A DNA stretch of 64,000 nt from contig OZ025252.1 of NCBI GenBank assembly GCA_964019135.1, positions 7,146,823 through 7,210,822 on the forward strand, given 5' to 3'. Origin of the DNA: Arenicola marina. Its lineage: Eukaryota; Annelida; Polychaeta; Arenicolidae. Under the pieces are notes generated by a model. It saw only the letters and a program-made list of their open reading frames with translations, was not told the origin of the DNA and ran no database searches. The position numbers were made by a program, and so were the translations under genes. Positions 1-14,500 of the stretch are shown piece after piece. Numbering within the stretch: the stretch's first letter is position 1; the number at the start of each line of letters is the position of its first letter.

Positions 1-575
1 TATTGTGCCGCGATCTAGTGTGGTATATGATAATAATGTATACTATGGTATATGATAATAATGTATAGTATGGTATATGATAATAATGTATACTATGGTA
101 TATGATAATGTATAGTATGGTATATGATAATGTATAGTATGGTATATGATAATAATGTATACTATGGTATATGATAATAATGTATAGTATGGTATATGAT
201 AATAATGTATAGTATGGTATATGATAATGTATAGTATGGTATATGATAATGTATAGTATGGTATGTGATAATAAGGTATACTATGGTATATGATAATAAT
301 GTATAGTATGGTATATGATAATAATGTATAGTATGGTATATGATAATGTATAGTATGGTATATGATAATGTATAATATGGTATATGATAAGAATGTAAAG
401 TATGGTATATGATAATAATGTATAGTAAGGTATATGATAATAATGCATAGTATGGTATATGATAATAATGTAAAGTATGGTACATGATAATAATGTATAA
501 TATGGTATATGATAATTACGTATAGTACGGTATATGATAATAATGCATAGCATGGTATATGATAATAATGAAAGA
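1..575. repeat. AT-rich minisatellite of 22-25 bp units
   Basis: Units are variants of TATGGTATATGATAATAATG plus a few bases, repeated about 23 times, mixing 22-bp and 25-bp forms. The array ends about 6 bp from the donor site of sAC-B exon 31 (582), so it forms the start of the following intron. Its left end is outside the window. Open frames across it are by-products of the repeat. Confidence 0.95.
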
Positions 576-581
576 TCTCAC

Positions 582-2575
582 AGGAGAGCCACACAGCTGG
601 CCAGGTAGTAGCGGAGAGAGCCGGGGTAACACAAAAAGGGATCCGATATTTGCTCCATCGCAAATGTCATACACGACTGGTGCGGCTCATAGTGGAAGCC
701 TACAACGGACAGAGCGCCATGTATACAAACATCTACATGACCAATGATTACAGAGTAGGCAAACAATTTTGTGTCAAGATTGATTCTTAACTGGTATATC
801 ATGTGATGCAATAGATCTAGCTGTAACATGCGTTATAGTACGATTCACTCGATTACTAATCTATTCGATCAAAACCGCGTGGTTTGAGAATAAGGTAAAA
901 ATAAAAATAAGCTATAAATCTGTAATAAAATAATATATATTCTTCATATACCACTAAATAGGTTCATTAAATAATCTAATTAATGAACTGACAGCGTCAA
1001 GTAAATTTGATTTCCGTTTATTGTTAACCACCATATGACCAAAAAGAATTATGTTACATAACATTCTCATGAAATGAGGGAACGTGGGAATTAAGGCATC
1101 TCGACTTTTCACAAGGATCAAGTTACACATTTAAAGTAAATATCTCCGCAACAAAGCAGAATATCTTGCCGGTAGAAACCAAGTTGCTAACAGAGACAGA
1201 ATCTCGTAAATATTATCGTTTACAGGGTTATAACTTAGTAGCGCGTCAGACGAATACATCGAGGTTACTATTTCTTGTGCGACAGTTACCTGTTTCCAGA
1301 ATGAGGTCTAGACAGAGGGCGTAGTAATACACTCGCATGGTGACGTCATTGGCCTGGGACCACGTGGCATTGATCTCCTTGAGCGTATCCACGTAGTCCG
1401 ACACTCTACACGACAGACAGACACCAACAGAAAGATCTCAGCGCTCGATCGACACGCACATGCCACTAGCATAGACCGATCTAGGCTGCCAATTATTGGC
1501 TGACGTCACTGTCGCTTTTATCCCATCATGTAATGAAAAATGCCCCGCCCACGCTTGAGTCCTTTTTCCTTAATCGTATGAAATTGACCATCATAGCTGA
1601 TGGTATATAGGTACAAGTGAGAAGTACTCATCTCTGATAACTGACAAGAAAGTGACGTACTGGCCGACATAACGCACCTGGAAGACCTTTTTTCACCAAA
1701 AGATTGCATAAAAGCAACAGTGACGTCAATGAATGATTGAAAGCCTGGATCGGTCTATTGAGAATGCACAGCTAGATACATTAAAGTTCTTTGTGGGTCT
1801 CAATGCTAAGTGACTTGCACAGCTACTTAACCTGTGAGCCATGAGCAACGCGTGAGCCATGTCTGGCAACATCTGAGCGTGCATGTCGTTCCGGTGAACT
1901 CTGCCAGTGAAGTACTTCGCCATGTAACCTTAAAATAGACAAGGACACACACGGTTTCTCACAATGAAATGAGCATAGTACATTTCGGGTATATCTTTTA
2001 ACGGGCCTCGGGTTTTCCATTGTCTTCACGTGTGTTGAAACAATCTCAAGTTACCGCAGCGGCTATAGGTACCAGGTAAGTAAACGAGTCGCTACCTCCA
2101 CAATATATCAGATATGTCATTGGGGCTGAGTGATTGACTATATATATCAGATACGTGAGTTAAGGATGATAATTTAGTGATGATAGCTCCATATATATCA
2201 GAAGAATATCTATCTGTAGACATGATCTTAACTTTAAATGCTTAAGCAATATTTCAAGTGTCTCGGACAAATCATCAGTGCCATAGTTACCAGGTACATC
2301 ACAACCAGAGGTCAGGTGCGACAAAAGGTCCATGGATATATTAATGTAATATATATCAATAATCAGTACAGGTGGTCAGTGACCTATTTAACGAACATAG
2401 TGCAGCCGTGCAATCTGCCACAGAGCTTAGAGTAAGCGATATTTGATCACCTGAGTTGATAGCTTCGAAGACCTGGCTCCAGGCGAGACGGACGTGGAGA
2501 CTGGTGCAGTAAAGGTTGGCGATGGTGACCATGTCTTCCGGCCTCAGAGTGCTGTTGTCGGCCGCAGCCTCAATC
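582..2575 (-). CDS. ADCY10: sAC-B exons 28-31: C-terminal helical region
   Basis: Exon 28 (2451-2575) reads TIANLYCTSLHVRLAWSQVF, exon 29 (1832-1928) GYMAKYFTGRVHRND and MAHALLMAHR, exon 30 (1290-1405) YYYALCLDLILET, and exon 31 (582-699) GFHYEPHQSCMTFAMEQ ending YYLASCVAL. Partners in sAC-A are 44574-44692, 43845-43941 (97 nt, identical length), 43484-43599 (116 nt, identical) and 42511-42628 (118 nt, identical). The last donor, GTGAGA, sits directly against the AT-rich array at the window edge. Confidence 0.87.
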
Positions 2576-5500
2576 CTGAGATGTTACAGGCGGAGCGGTT
2601 TAAAGCGGTTTAAAGGTTTAAATATGTAGTGGATTATACACTATTAAGCCCGGTTAGCTCAGCGATAGCGGTGTATTATCAGGCCGTGGATTATACACTA
2701 TTAAGCCCGGTTAGCTCAGCGATAGCGGTGTATTATCAGGCCGTGGATTATACACTATTAAGCCCGGTTAGCTCAGCGATAGCGGTGTATTATCAGGCCG
2801 TGGATTATACACTATTAAGCCCGGTTAGCTCAGCGATAGCGGTGTATTATCAGGCCGTGGATTATACACTATTAAGCCCGGTTAGCTCAGCGATAGCGAT
2901 GTATTATCAGGCCGTGGATTATACACTATTAAGCCCGGTTAGCTCAGCGATAGCGGTGTATTATCAGGCCGTGGATTATACACTATTAAGCCCGGTTAGC
3001 TCAGCGATAGCGGTGTATTATCAGGCCGTGGATTATACACTATTAAACCCGGTTAGCTCAGCGATAGCGAAGTATTATCAGGCCGTGGATTATACACTAT
3101 TAAGCCCGGTTAGCTCAGCGATAGCGGTGTATTATCAGGCCGTGGATTATACACTATTAAGCCCGGTTAGCTCAGCGATAGCGGTATATTATCAGGCCGT
3201 TGATTATACACTATTAAAGCCAGTTAGCTCAGCGATAGCGGTATATTATCAGGCCGTGGATTATACACTATTAAGCCCGGTTAGCTCAGCGATAGCAGTA
3301 TATTATCAGGCCGTGGATTATACACCACTAAAGCCAGTTAGCTCAGCGATAGTGGTGTATTACCAGGCCGTGGATTGTACACTATAAAGCCCGGTTAGCT
3401 CAGCGATAGCGGTGTATTATCAGGCCGTGGATTATACACCACTAAAGCCAGTTAGCTCAGCGATAGTGGTGTATTACCAGGCCGTGGATTGTACACTATA
3501 AAGCCCGGTTAGCTCAGCGATAGCGGTGTATTATCAGGCCGTGGATTATACACCACTAAAGCCAGTTAGCTCAGCGATAGCGGTGTATTATCAGGCCGTG
3601 GATTATACACCACTAAAGCCAGTTAGCTCAGCGATAGTGGTGTATTACCAGGCCGTGGATTGTACACTATTAAGCCCGGTTAGCTCAGCGATAGCGGTAT
3701 ATTATCAGGCCGTGGATTATACACCACTAAAGCCAGTTAGCTCAGCGATAGTGGTGTATTACCAGGCCGTGGATTGTACACTATAAAGCCCGGTTAGCTC
3801 AGCGATAGCGGTGTATTATCAGGCCGTGGATTATACACCACTAAAGCCAGTTAGCTCAGCGATAGCGGTGTATTATCAGGCCGTGGATTATACACCACTA
3901 AAGCCAGTTAGCTCAGCGATAGCGGTGTATTATCAGGCCGTGGATTGTACACTATCAAGCCCGGTTAGCTCAGCGATAGCGGTGTATTATCAGGCCGTGG
4001 ATTATACACTATTAAGCCCGGTTAGCTCAGCGATAGCGGCGTATTATCAGGCCGTGGATTATACACTAATAAACCCGGTTAGCTCAGCGATAGCAGTATA
4101 TTATCAGGCCGTGGATTGCACACTATAAAGCCCGGTTAGCTCAGCGATAGCGGTGTATTATCAGGCCGTGGATTATACACTATTAAGCCCGGTTAGCTCA
4201 GCGATAGCGGTATATTATCAGGCCGTAGATTATACACTATTAAGCCCGGTTAGCTCAGCGATAGCGGTATATTATCAGGCCGTAGATTATACACTATTAA
4301 GCCCGGTTAGCTCAGCGATAGCGGTATATTATCAGGCCGTAGATTATACACTATTAAGCCCGGTTAGCTCAGCGATAGCGGTGTATTATCAGGCCGTGGA
4401 TTATACACTAATAAACCCGGTTAGCTCAGCGATAGCAGTATATTATCAGGCCGTGGATTGTACACTATAAAGCCCGGTTAGCTCAGCGATAGCGGTGTAT
4501 TATCAGGCCGTGGATTATACACTATTAAGCCCGGTTAGCTCAGCGATAGCGGTATATTATCAGGCCGTAGATTATACACTATTAAGCCCGGTTAGCTCAG
4601 CGATAGCGGTGTATTATCAGGCCGTGGATTATACACTAATAAACCCGGTTAGCTCAGCGATAGCAGTATATTATCAGGCCGTGGATGGTACACTATAAAG
4701 CCCGGTTAGCTCAGCGATAGCGGTGTATTATCACGCCGTGGATTATACACTATTAAACCCGGTTAGCTCAGCGATAGCGGTATATTATCAGGCCGTGGAT
4801 TATACACTATTAAGCCCGGTAAGCTCGGCGATAGCGGTGTATTATCAGGCCGTGGATTATACACTATTAAACCCGGTTAGCTCAGCGATAGCAGTATATT
4901 ATCAGGCCGTGGATTGTACACTATAAAGCCCGGTTAGCTCAGCGATAGCGGTGTATTATCAGGCCGTGGATTATACACTAATAAACCCGGTTAGCTCAGC
5001 GATAGCAGTATATTATCAGGCCGTGGATTGTACACTATAAAGCCCGGTTAGCTCAGCGATAGCGGTGTATTATCAGGCCGTGGATTATACACTATTAAAC
5101 CCGGTTAGCTCAGCGATAGCGGTATATTATCAGGCCGTGGATTATACACTATTAAGCCCGGTAAGCTCGGCGATAGCGGTGTATTATCAGGCCGTGGATT
5201 ATACACTATTAAACCCGGTTAGCTCAGCGATAGCAGTATATTATCAGGCCGTGGATTGTACACTATAAAGCCCGGTTAGCTCAGCGATAGCGGTGTATTA
5301 TCAGGCCGTGGATTATACACTAATAAACCCGGTTAGCTCAGCGATAGCAGTATATTATCAGGCCGTGGATTGTACACTATAAAGCCCGGTTAGCTCAGCG
5401 ATAGCGGTGTATTATCAGGCCGTGGATTATACACTATTAAACCCGGTTAGCTCAGCGATAGCAGTATATTATCAGGCCGTGGATTGTACACTATAAAGCC

Positions 5501-8500
5501 CGGTTAGCTCAGCGATAGCGGTGTATTATCAGGCCGTGGATTATACACTATTAAAGCCAGTTAGCTCAGCGATAGCGGTATATTATCAGGCCGTGGATTG
5601 TGCACTATAAAGCCCGGTTAGCTCAGCGATAGCGGTGTATTATCAGGCCGTGGATTATACACTATTAAACCCGGTTAGCTCAGCGATAGCGGTGTATTAT
5701 CAGGCCGTGGATTATACACTATTAAACCCGGTTAGCTCAGCGATAGCGGTATATTATCAGGCCGTGGATTGTACACTATAAAGCCCGGTTAGTTCAGCGA
5801 TAGCGGTGTATTATCAGGCCGTGGATTATACACTATGAAAGCCAGTTAGCTCAGCGATAGCGGTATATTATCAGGCCGTGGATTGTGCACTATAAAGCCC
5901 GGTTAGCTCAGCGATAGCGGTGTATTATCAGGCCGTGGATTATACACTATTAAACCCGGTTAGCTCAGCGACAGCGGTATATTATCAGGCCGTGGATTGT
6001 ACACTATTAAAGCCAGTTAGCTCAGCGATAGCAGTATATTATCAGGCCGTGGATTGTACACTATTAAGCCCGGTTAGCTCAGCGATAGCGGTGTATTATC
6101 AGGCCGTGGATTATACACTATTAAGCCCGGTTAGCTCAGCGATAGCGGTGTATTATCAGGCCGTGGATTATACACTATTAAAGCCAGTTAGCTCAGCGAT
6201 AGCGGTATATTATCAGGCCGTGGATTATACACTATTAAGCCCGGTTAGCTCAGCGATAGCGGTGTATTATCAGGCCGTGGATTATACACTATTAAACCCG
6301 GTTAGCTCAGCGATAGCGGTGTATTATCAGGCCGTGGATTATACACTATTAAACCCGGTTAGCTCAGCGATAGCGGTATATTATCAGGCCGTGGATTGTA
6401 CACTATAAAGCCCGGTTAGCTCAGCGATAGCGGTGTATTATCAGGCCGTGGATTATACACTAATAAACCCGGTTAGCTCAGCGATAGCGGTATATTATCA
6501 GGCCGTGGATTGTACACTATAAAGCCCGGTTAGCTCAGCGATAGCGGTGTATTATCAGGCCGTGGATTATACACTAATAAACCCGGTTAGCTCAGCGATA
6601 GCGGTATATTATCAGGCCGTGGATTGTACACTATAAAGCCCGGTTAGCTCAGCGATAGCGGTGTATTATCAGGCCGTGGATTATACACTATTAAAGCCAG
6701 TTAGCTCAGCGATAGCGGTATATTATCAAGCCGTGGATTGTACACTATAAAGCCCGGTTAGCTCAGCGATAGCGGTGTATTATCAGGCCGTGGATTATAC
6801 ACTATTAAAGCCAGTTAGCTCAGCGATAGCGGTATATTATCAGGCCGTGGATTGTACACTATAAAGCCCGGTTAGCTCAGCGATAGCGGTGTATTATCAG
6901 GCCGTGAATTATACACTATTAAACCCCGTTAGCTCAGCGATAGCGGTGTATTATCAGGCCGTGGATTATACACTATTAAGCCCGGTTAGCTCAGCGATAG
7001 TGGTGTATTATCAGGCCGTGGATTGTACACTATCAAGCCCGGTTAGCTCAGCGATAGCGGTATATTATCAGGCCGTGGATTATACACTATTAAGCCCGGT
7101 TAGCTCAGCGATAGCGGTGTATTATCAGGCCGTGGATTATACACGATTAAGCCCGGTTAGCTCAGCGATAGCGGTATATTATCAGGCCGTAGATTATACA
7201 CTATTAAGCCCGGTTAGCTCAGCGATAGCGGTGTATTATCAGGCCGTGGATTATACACTAATAAACCCGGTTAGCTCAGCGATAGCAGTATATTATCAGG
7301 CCGTGGATTGTACACTATAAAGCCCGGTAAGCTCGGCGATAGCGGTATATTATCAGGCCGTGGATTATACACTATTAAACCCGGTTAGCTCAGCGATAGC
7401 GGTATATTATCAGGCCGTGGATTATACACTATTAAAGCCAGTTAGCTCAGCGATAGCGGTATATTATCAGGCCGTGGATTGTGCACTATTAAACCCGGTT
7501 AGCTCAGCGATAGCGGTATATTATCAGGCCGTGGATTGTACACTATTAAAGCCAGTTATCTCAGCGATAGCAGTATATTATCAGGCCGTGGATTGTACAC
7601 TATTAAGCCCGGTTAGCTCAGCGATAGCGGTGTATTATCAGGCCGTGGATTATACACTATTAAGCCCGGTTAGCTCAGCGATAGCGGTGTATTATCAGGC
7701 CGTGGATTATACACTATTAAAGCCAGTTAGCTCAGCGATAGCGGTATATTATCAGGCCGTGGATTATACACTATTAAGCCCGGTTAGCTCAGCGATAGCG
7801 GTGTATTATCAGGCCGTGGATTATACACTATTAAACCCGGTTAGCTCAGCGATAGCGGTGTATTATCAGGCCGTGGATTATACACTATTAAAGCCAGTTA
7901 GCTCAGCGATAGCGGTATATTATCAGGCCGTGGATTGTACACTATTAAAGCCAGTTAGCTCAGCGATAGCGGTGTATTATCAGGCCGTGGATTATACACT
8001 ATTAAACCCGGTTAGCTCAGCGATAGCGGTGTATTATCAGGCCGTGGATTATACACTATTAAAGCCAGTTAGCTCAGCGATAGCGGTATATTATCAAGCC
8101 GTGGATTGTACACTATAAAGCCCGGTTAGCTCAGCGATAGCGGTGTATTATCAGGCCGTGGATTATACACTATTAAAGCCAGTTAGCTCAGCGATAGCGG
8201 TATATTATCAGGCCGTGGATTGTACACTATAAAGCCCGGTTAGCTCAGCGATAGCGGTGTATTATCAGGCCGTGAATTATACACTATTAAACCCGGTTAG
8301 CTCAGCGATAGCGGTGTATTATCAGGCCGTGGATAATACACTATTAAACCCGGTTAGCTCAGCGATAGCGGTATATTATCAGGCCGTGGATTGTACACTA
8401 TTAAGCCCGGTTAGCTCAGCGATAGCGGTGTATTATCAGGCCGTGGATTATACACTATTAAAGCCAGTTAGCTCAGCGATAGCGGTGTATTATCAGGCCG

Positions 8501-11500
8501 TGGATTATACACTATTAAAACCAGTTAGCTCAGCGATAGCGGTGTATTATCAGGCCGTGGATTGTACACTATAAAGCCCGGTTAGCTCAGCGATAGCGGT
8601 GTATTATCAGGCCGTGGATTATACACTATTGAAGCCAGTTAGCTCAGCGATAGCGGTATATTATCAGGCCGTGGATTGTACACTATAAAGCCCGGTTAGC
8701 TCAGCGATAGCGGTGTATTATCAGGCCGTGCATTATACACTATTAAAGCCAGTTAGCTCAGCGATAGCGGTATATTATCAGGCCGTGGATTGTACACTAT
8801 AAAGCCCGGTTAGCTCAGCGATAGCGGTGTATTATCAGGCCGTGCATTATACACTATTAAAGCCAGTTAGCTCAGCGATAGCGGTATATTATCAGGCCGT
8901 GGATTGTACACTATAAAGCCCGGTTAGCTCAGCGATAGCGGTGTATTATCAGGCCGTGGATTGTACACTATAAAGCCCGGTTAGCTCAGCGATAGCGGTA
9001 TATTATCAGGCCGTGGATTGTACACTATAAAGCCCGGTTAGCTCAGCGATAGCGGTGTATTATCAGGCCGTGGATTGTACACTATTAAACCCGGTTAGCT
9101 CAGCGATAGCGGTGTATTATCAGGCCGTGGATTGTACACTATTAAAGCCAGTTAGCTCAGCGATAGCAGTATATTATCAGGCCGTGGATTGTACACTATA
9201 AAGCCCGGTAAGCTCGGCGATAGCGGTGTATTATCAGGCCGTGGATTATACACTATTAAAGCCAGTTAGCTCAGCGATAGCGGTATATTATCAGGCCGTG
9301 GATTGTACACTATAAAGCCCGGTTAGCTCAGCGATAGCGGTGTATTATCAGGCCGTGGATTATACACTATTTTAAAGCCAGTTAGCTCAGCGATAGCGGT
9401 GTATTATCAGGCCGTGGATTGTACGGTTGGGCGTTCGAACCGGTAACTATGTTTGGGGGGGGGTGGGGGGGGGGTTACAGAATTTGTCGGAGTAACATGA
9501 AAACTATGGTCCTACCCACGGTAGTTAGTTTTGTTAACATAACTCTTGAGCTTAATCTGTGATTCTAGGACTATTATAGGCCAATGCACTAGTTCATGCC
9601 GCTACATACGGTGGTTCGTATATGTTTACCATGTGCAACAATAGCCTCTTTAATTTCAGATAAGGTACATCTGGGCCTACTTTTGACAGCGTTGACTATA
9701 ATTGAGAGAAGCGGACAACTGACAAAAGTGATCGCTAAGAATGCAGGAACACTGACGGGTCAGTTCCAAGAGCTCCACGTGTCCGTGCGAAATGTGCCAC
9801 TGACGTGGTTGGAACCCCGAACCCTGACTACATGCCACTGATAAAGTAAGGTGTCAGAGGGGATCGTGAAGTGGATATTAGTTAAACTGTAGTGTCCGGG
9901 CGTGACACGTGCAGGACAGGGTGGAGGCGGCTAGCTGGTCCTCCCGCCACCGGTCACTAAGCCCCACCCCCTGCCACCTGATTGGCTGGCTCGGCTGAGC
10001 CAGAGATCGGGCGGGAGTGTCACCCCGGACCGGGGGCTCCCCGGGCATGATCCAGGGTGGAGGGGTGAATTGCGAGGAAGCGAGAGGCGAGGAGTAGACT
10101 AGGAACTGTTATACTGTACGGACGTGATGAAAATTTACTATATAAATAAAGTATAGCTGAGAACGTTATGTTTTGTTTGTGACCGTTCAACCAAGAATAC
10201 CGGACCCGGAAGAGTACGTGGGAGGGGCCAGGACACACACACCCATACCCCCACCACGGACACCAGAAAACGGGCGTCCGGGTAAATTGGTTGAACGAAT
10301 CCAACAAACCATATAGTGACGTCACTGATACGGTTGAAACGAGACACCGCGTGAGCCGACGATCCTGAGTCAGTGTGTTGGTAGCATCGTTAGATGGGTT
10401 GGTTGTATATTCAGGACGCTTTAACCATTTTCGGCCATATCGCGTCAATGGGAGAAGGAAGGGAGAGTGGAGCCACGTCCCCGGGGGTAACCCCCTACTC
10501 TTTGCGAAGGACATGGGATCCTTATCCTGAAACCAAACCGACATAGCCACAGCGGGGCTCGAACCACCGATCCACGTGCCGTCAGGCTCTCAGGTGGCTA
10601 GAGCGCTCGCACTGAGTGCTGAGCTACCGGCCTGGCCCCTGGCATCGTACTCAGTGCGAGCGCTCTAGCCCACTGAGCTACCGGCCTGGCCCCTGGCATC
10701 GTACTCATTGCGAGCGCTCTAACCCACTGAGCTACCGGCCTGGCCCCTGGCATCGTACTCAGTGCGAGCGCTCTAGCCCACTGAGCTACCGGCCTGGCCC
10801 CTGGCATCGTACTCAGTGCTAGCGCTCTAGCCCACTGAGCTACCGGCCTGGCCCCTGGCATCGTACTCATTGCGAGCGCTCTAACCCACTGAGCTACCGG
10901 CCTGGCCCCTGGCATCGTACTCAGTGCGAGCGCTCTAACCCACTGAGCTACCGGCCTGGCCCCTGGCATCGTACTCAGTGCTAGCGCTCTAGCCCACTGA
11001 GCTACCGGCCTGGCCCCTGGCATCGTACTCAGTGCGAGCGCTCTAGCCCACTGAGCTACCGGCCTGGCCCCTGGCATCGTACTCAGTGCGAGCGCTCTAG
11101 CCCACTGAGCTACCGGCCTGGCCCCTGGCATCGTACTCAGTGCTAGCGCTCTAGCCCACTGAGCTACCGGCCTGGCCCCTGGCATCGTACTCAGTGCGAG
11201 CGCTCAAGCCCACTGAGCTACCGGCCTGGCCCCTGGCATTGTACTCAGTGCGAGCGCTCTAGCCCACTGAGCTATCGGGGCGGCCCCTGGCATCAAACTC
11301 AGTGCGAGCGCTCTAGCACACTGAGCTACCGGCCTGGCCCCTGGCATCGTACTCATTGCGAGCGCTCTAGCCCACTAAGCTACCGGCCTGGCCCCTGGCA
11401 TCGTACCCAGTGCGAGCGCTCTAGCCCACTGAGCTACCGGCCTGGCCCCTGGCATCGTACTCAGTGCGAGCGCTCTAGCCCACTGAGCTATCGTGGCGGC

Positions 11501-14500
11501 CCCTGGCATCGTACTCATTGCGAGCGCTCTAGCCCACTGAGCTACCGGCCTGGCCCCTGGCATCGTACTCAGTGCGAGCGCTCTAGCCCACTGAGCTACC
11601 GGTCTGGCCCCTGGCATCGTACTCATTGCGAGCACTCTAGCACACTGAGCTACCGGTCTGGCCCCTGGCATCGTACTCATTGCGAGCGCTCTAGCCCACT
11701 GAGCTACCGGCCTGGCCCCTGGCATCGTACTCAGTGCGAGCGCTCTAGCACACTGAGCTACCGGCCTGGCCCCTGGCATCGTACTCATTGCGAGCGCTCT
11801 AGCCCACTGAGCTACCGGCCTGGCCCCTGGCATCGTACCCAGTGCGAGCGCTCTAGCCCACTGAGCTACCGGCCTGGCCCCTGGCATCGTACTCAGTGCG
11901 AGCGCTCTAGCCCACTGAGCTATCGTGGCGGCCCCTGGCATCGTACTCATTGCGAGCGCTCTAGCCCACTGAGCTACCGGCCTGGCCCCTGGCATCGTAC
12001 TCAGTGCGAGCGCTCTAGCCCACTGAGCTATCGTGGCGGCCCCTGGCATCGTACTCATTGCGAGCGCTCTAGCACACTGAGCTACCGGTCTGGCCCCTGG
12101 CATCGTACTCAGTGCGAGCGCTCTAGCACACTGAGCTACCGGCCTGGCCTCTGGCATTGTACTCAGTGCGAGCGCTCTAGCACACTGAGCTACCGGCCTG
12201 GCCCCTGGCATCGTACTCAGTGCTAGCGCTCTAACCCACTGAGCTATCGGGGCGGCCCCTAGCATCGTACTCAGTGCGAGCGCTCTAGCCCACTGAGCTA
12301 CCGGGGCGGCCCCTGGCATCGTTAGACGTCATGGGAATAGTTGATGCAATACTTGGCGTTAACTCAATCATTCCTTCACTCACCTTGCAATAGCTTTGTC
12401 CCCATACGTCTTTCCCAGACGAGGCCACTTGAACACGAGGCAGCATTGCAGCATGCAGGTGCAGGCCACAAGAACCTATCAGCAGGGAGATTGCGTGGGA
12501 TGTGAGGCATGTGAACAGAATAGTTCGGCTACATAGTACAGTATTCACATCTCACATCTTTCAACTCACGGCATACTTCTATTTTTCAACTCCCTAGACA
12601 CTGCTATCTTTCAACTCCCTGCATATTCCTTGTTCACCTCACTGCATACTTCTATCTTTCAACTCCCTGCAAACTCCTATTATTCAACTCACTTCATACT
12701 CCTATCAGTCAACTCCCTGTATTATCCTATACTTCAACTCCCTCCATACTTCTATCTTTCAACTCACTGCATACTCTTATCGATCAACTCACTGCATACT
12801 CCTATCTTTTAACTCACTGCATACTCTTATCTATTAACTCACTGCATACTCTTATCTATCAACTCACTGCATACTTCTATCTTTCAACTCCCTGCATACT
12901 CCTATCTATCAATTCACTGCATACTACTATATTTCAACTCACTGCATACTTCTGTATTTCAACTCCCTGCATACTCTTATCTATTAACTCACTGCATACT
13001 CTTATCTTTCAACTCCCTGCATACTCTTATCTATCAACTCACTGCATACTCATATCTTTCAACTCACTGTATACTCCTATCTATCAACTCACCGCATACT
13101 CATATCTTTCAACTCACTGCATACTCTTATCTTTCAACTCACTGCATACTCCTATCTTTCAACTCACTGCATACTCTTATCGATCAACTCACTGCATACT
13201 CCTATCTTTTGACTCACTGCATACTCATATATTTCAACTCACTGCATACTCCTATCTTTCAACTCCCTGCATACTCTTAAATATTAACTCACTGGATACT
13301 CCTATCTTTCAACTCCCTGCATACTCTTATCTTTTAACTCACTGCATACTATTATCTATCAACTCACTGCATACTTCTATCTTTCCACTCCCTGCATACT
13401 CTTATCTATTAACTCACTGCATACTCTTACCTATCAACTCACTGCATACTTCTATCTTTCAACTCCCTGCATACTCCTATCTATCAATTCACTGCATACT
13501 ACTATATTTCAACTCACTGCATACTTCTGTATTTCAACTCCCTGCATACTCTTATCTATTAACTCACTGCATACTCTTATCTTTCAACTCCCTGCATACT
13601 CTTATCTATCAACTCACTGCATACTCATATCTTTCAACGCACTGTATACTCCTATCTATCAACTCACCGCATACTCATATCTTTCAACTCACTGCATACT
13701 CTGATCTTTCAACTCACTGCATACTCCTATCTTTCAACTCACTGCATACTCGTATCGATCAACTCACTGCATACTCCTATCTTTTCACTCACTGCATATT
13801 CATATATTTCAACTCACTGCATACTCCTATCTTTCAACTCCCTGCATACTCTTAAATATAAACTCACTGGATACTCCTATCTTTCAACTCCCTGCATACT
13901 CTTATCTTTTAACTCACTGCATACTATTATCTATCAACTCACTGCATACTTCTATCTTTCAACTCCCTGCATACTCTTATCTATTAACTCACTGCATACT
14001 CTTATCTATCAACTCACTGCATACTTCTCTTTCAACTCCCTGCATACTCCTATCTATCAATTCACTGCATACTACTATATTTCAACTCCCTGCATACTTC
14101 TGTATTTCAACTCCCTGCATACTCTTATCTATTAACTCACTGCATACTCTTATCTTTCAACTCCCTGCATACTCTTATCTATCAACTCACTGCATACTCA
14201 TATCTTTCAACTCACTGTATACTCCTATCTATCAACTCACCGCATACTCATATCTTTCAACTCACTGCATACTCTTATCTTTCAACTCACTGCATACTCT
14301 TATCTATCAACTCACTGCATACTCCTATCTTTTAACTGACTACTTACTCATATATTTCAACTCACTGCATACTCCTATCTTTCAACTCCCTGCATACTCT
14401 TATCTTTTAACTCACTGCATACTCATATCTTTCAACTCACTGTATACTCCTATCTATCAACTCACTGCATACTCCTATCTTTTAACTCCCTGCATACTCT

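Noticed and set aside
2629..8574. Open frames encoding a 19-residue repeat (VSSAIAVYYQAV type)
   Set aside because: The 57-bp unit length is a multiple of three, so frames stay open by arithmetic. Stops appear wherever the TATAAAG variant occurs, and the unit is a tRNA-like DNA repeat inside an intron.
2628..9440. Cluster of real tRNA genes
   Set aside because: Only a 5'-half-like segment repeats every 57 bp. There is no full cloverleaf and only one B-box-like motif, at the end.
10598..12319. Long minus-strand frames of an 18-residue repeat (ARPVAQWARALA type)
   Set aside because: Same effect from the 54-bp SINE-head array. There is no start context, splice context or unique sequence.
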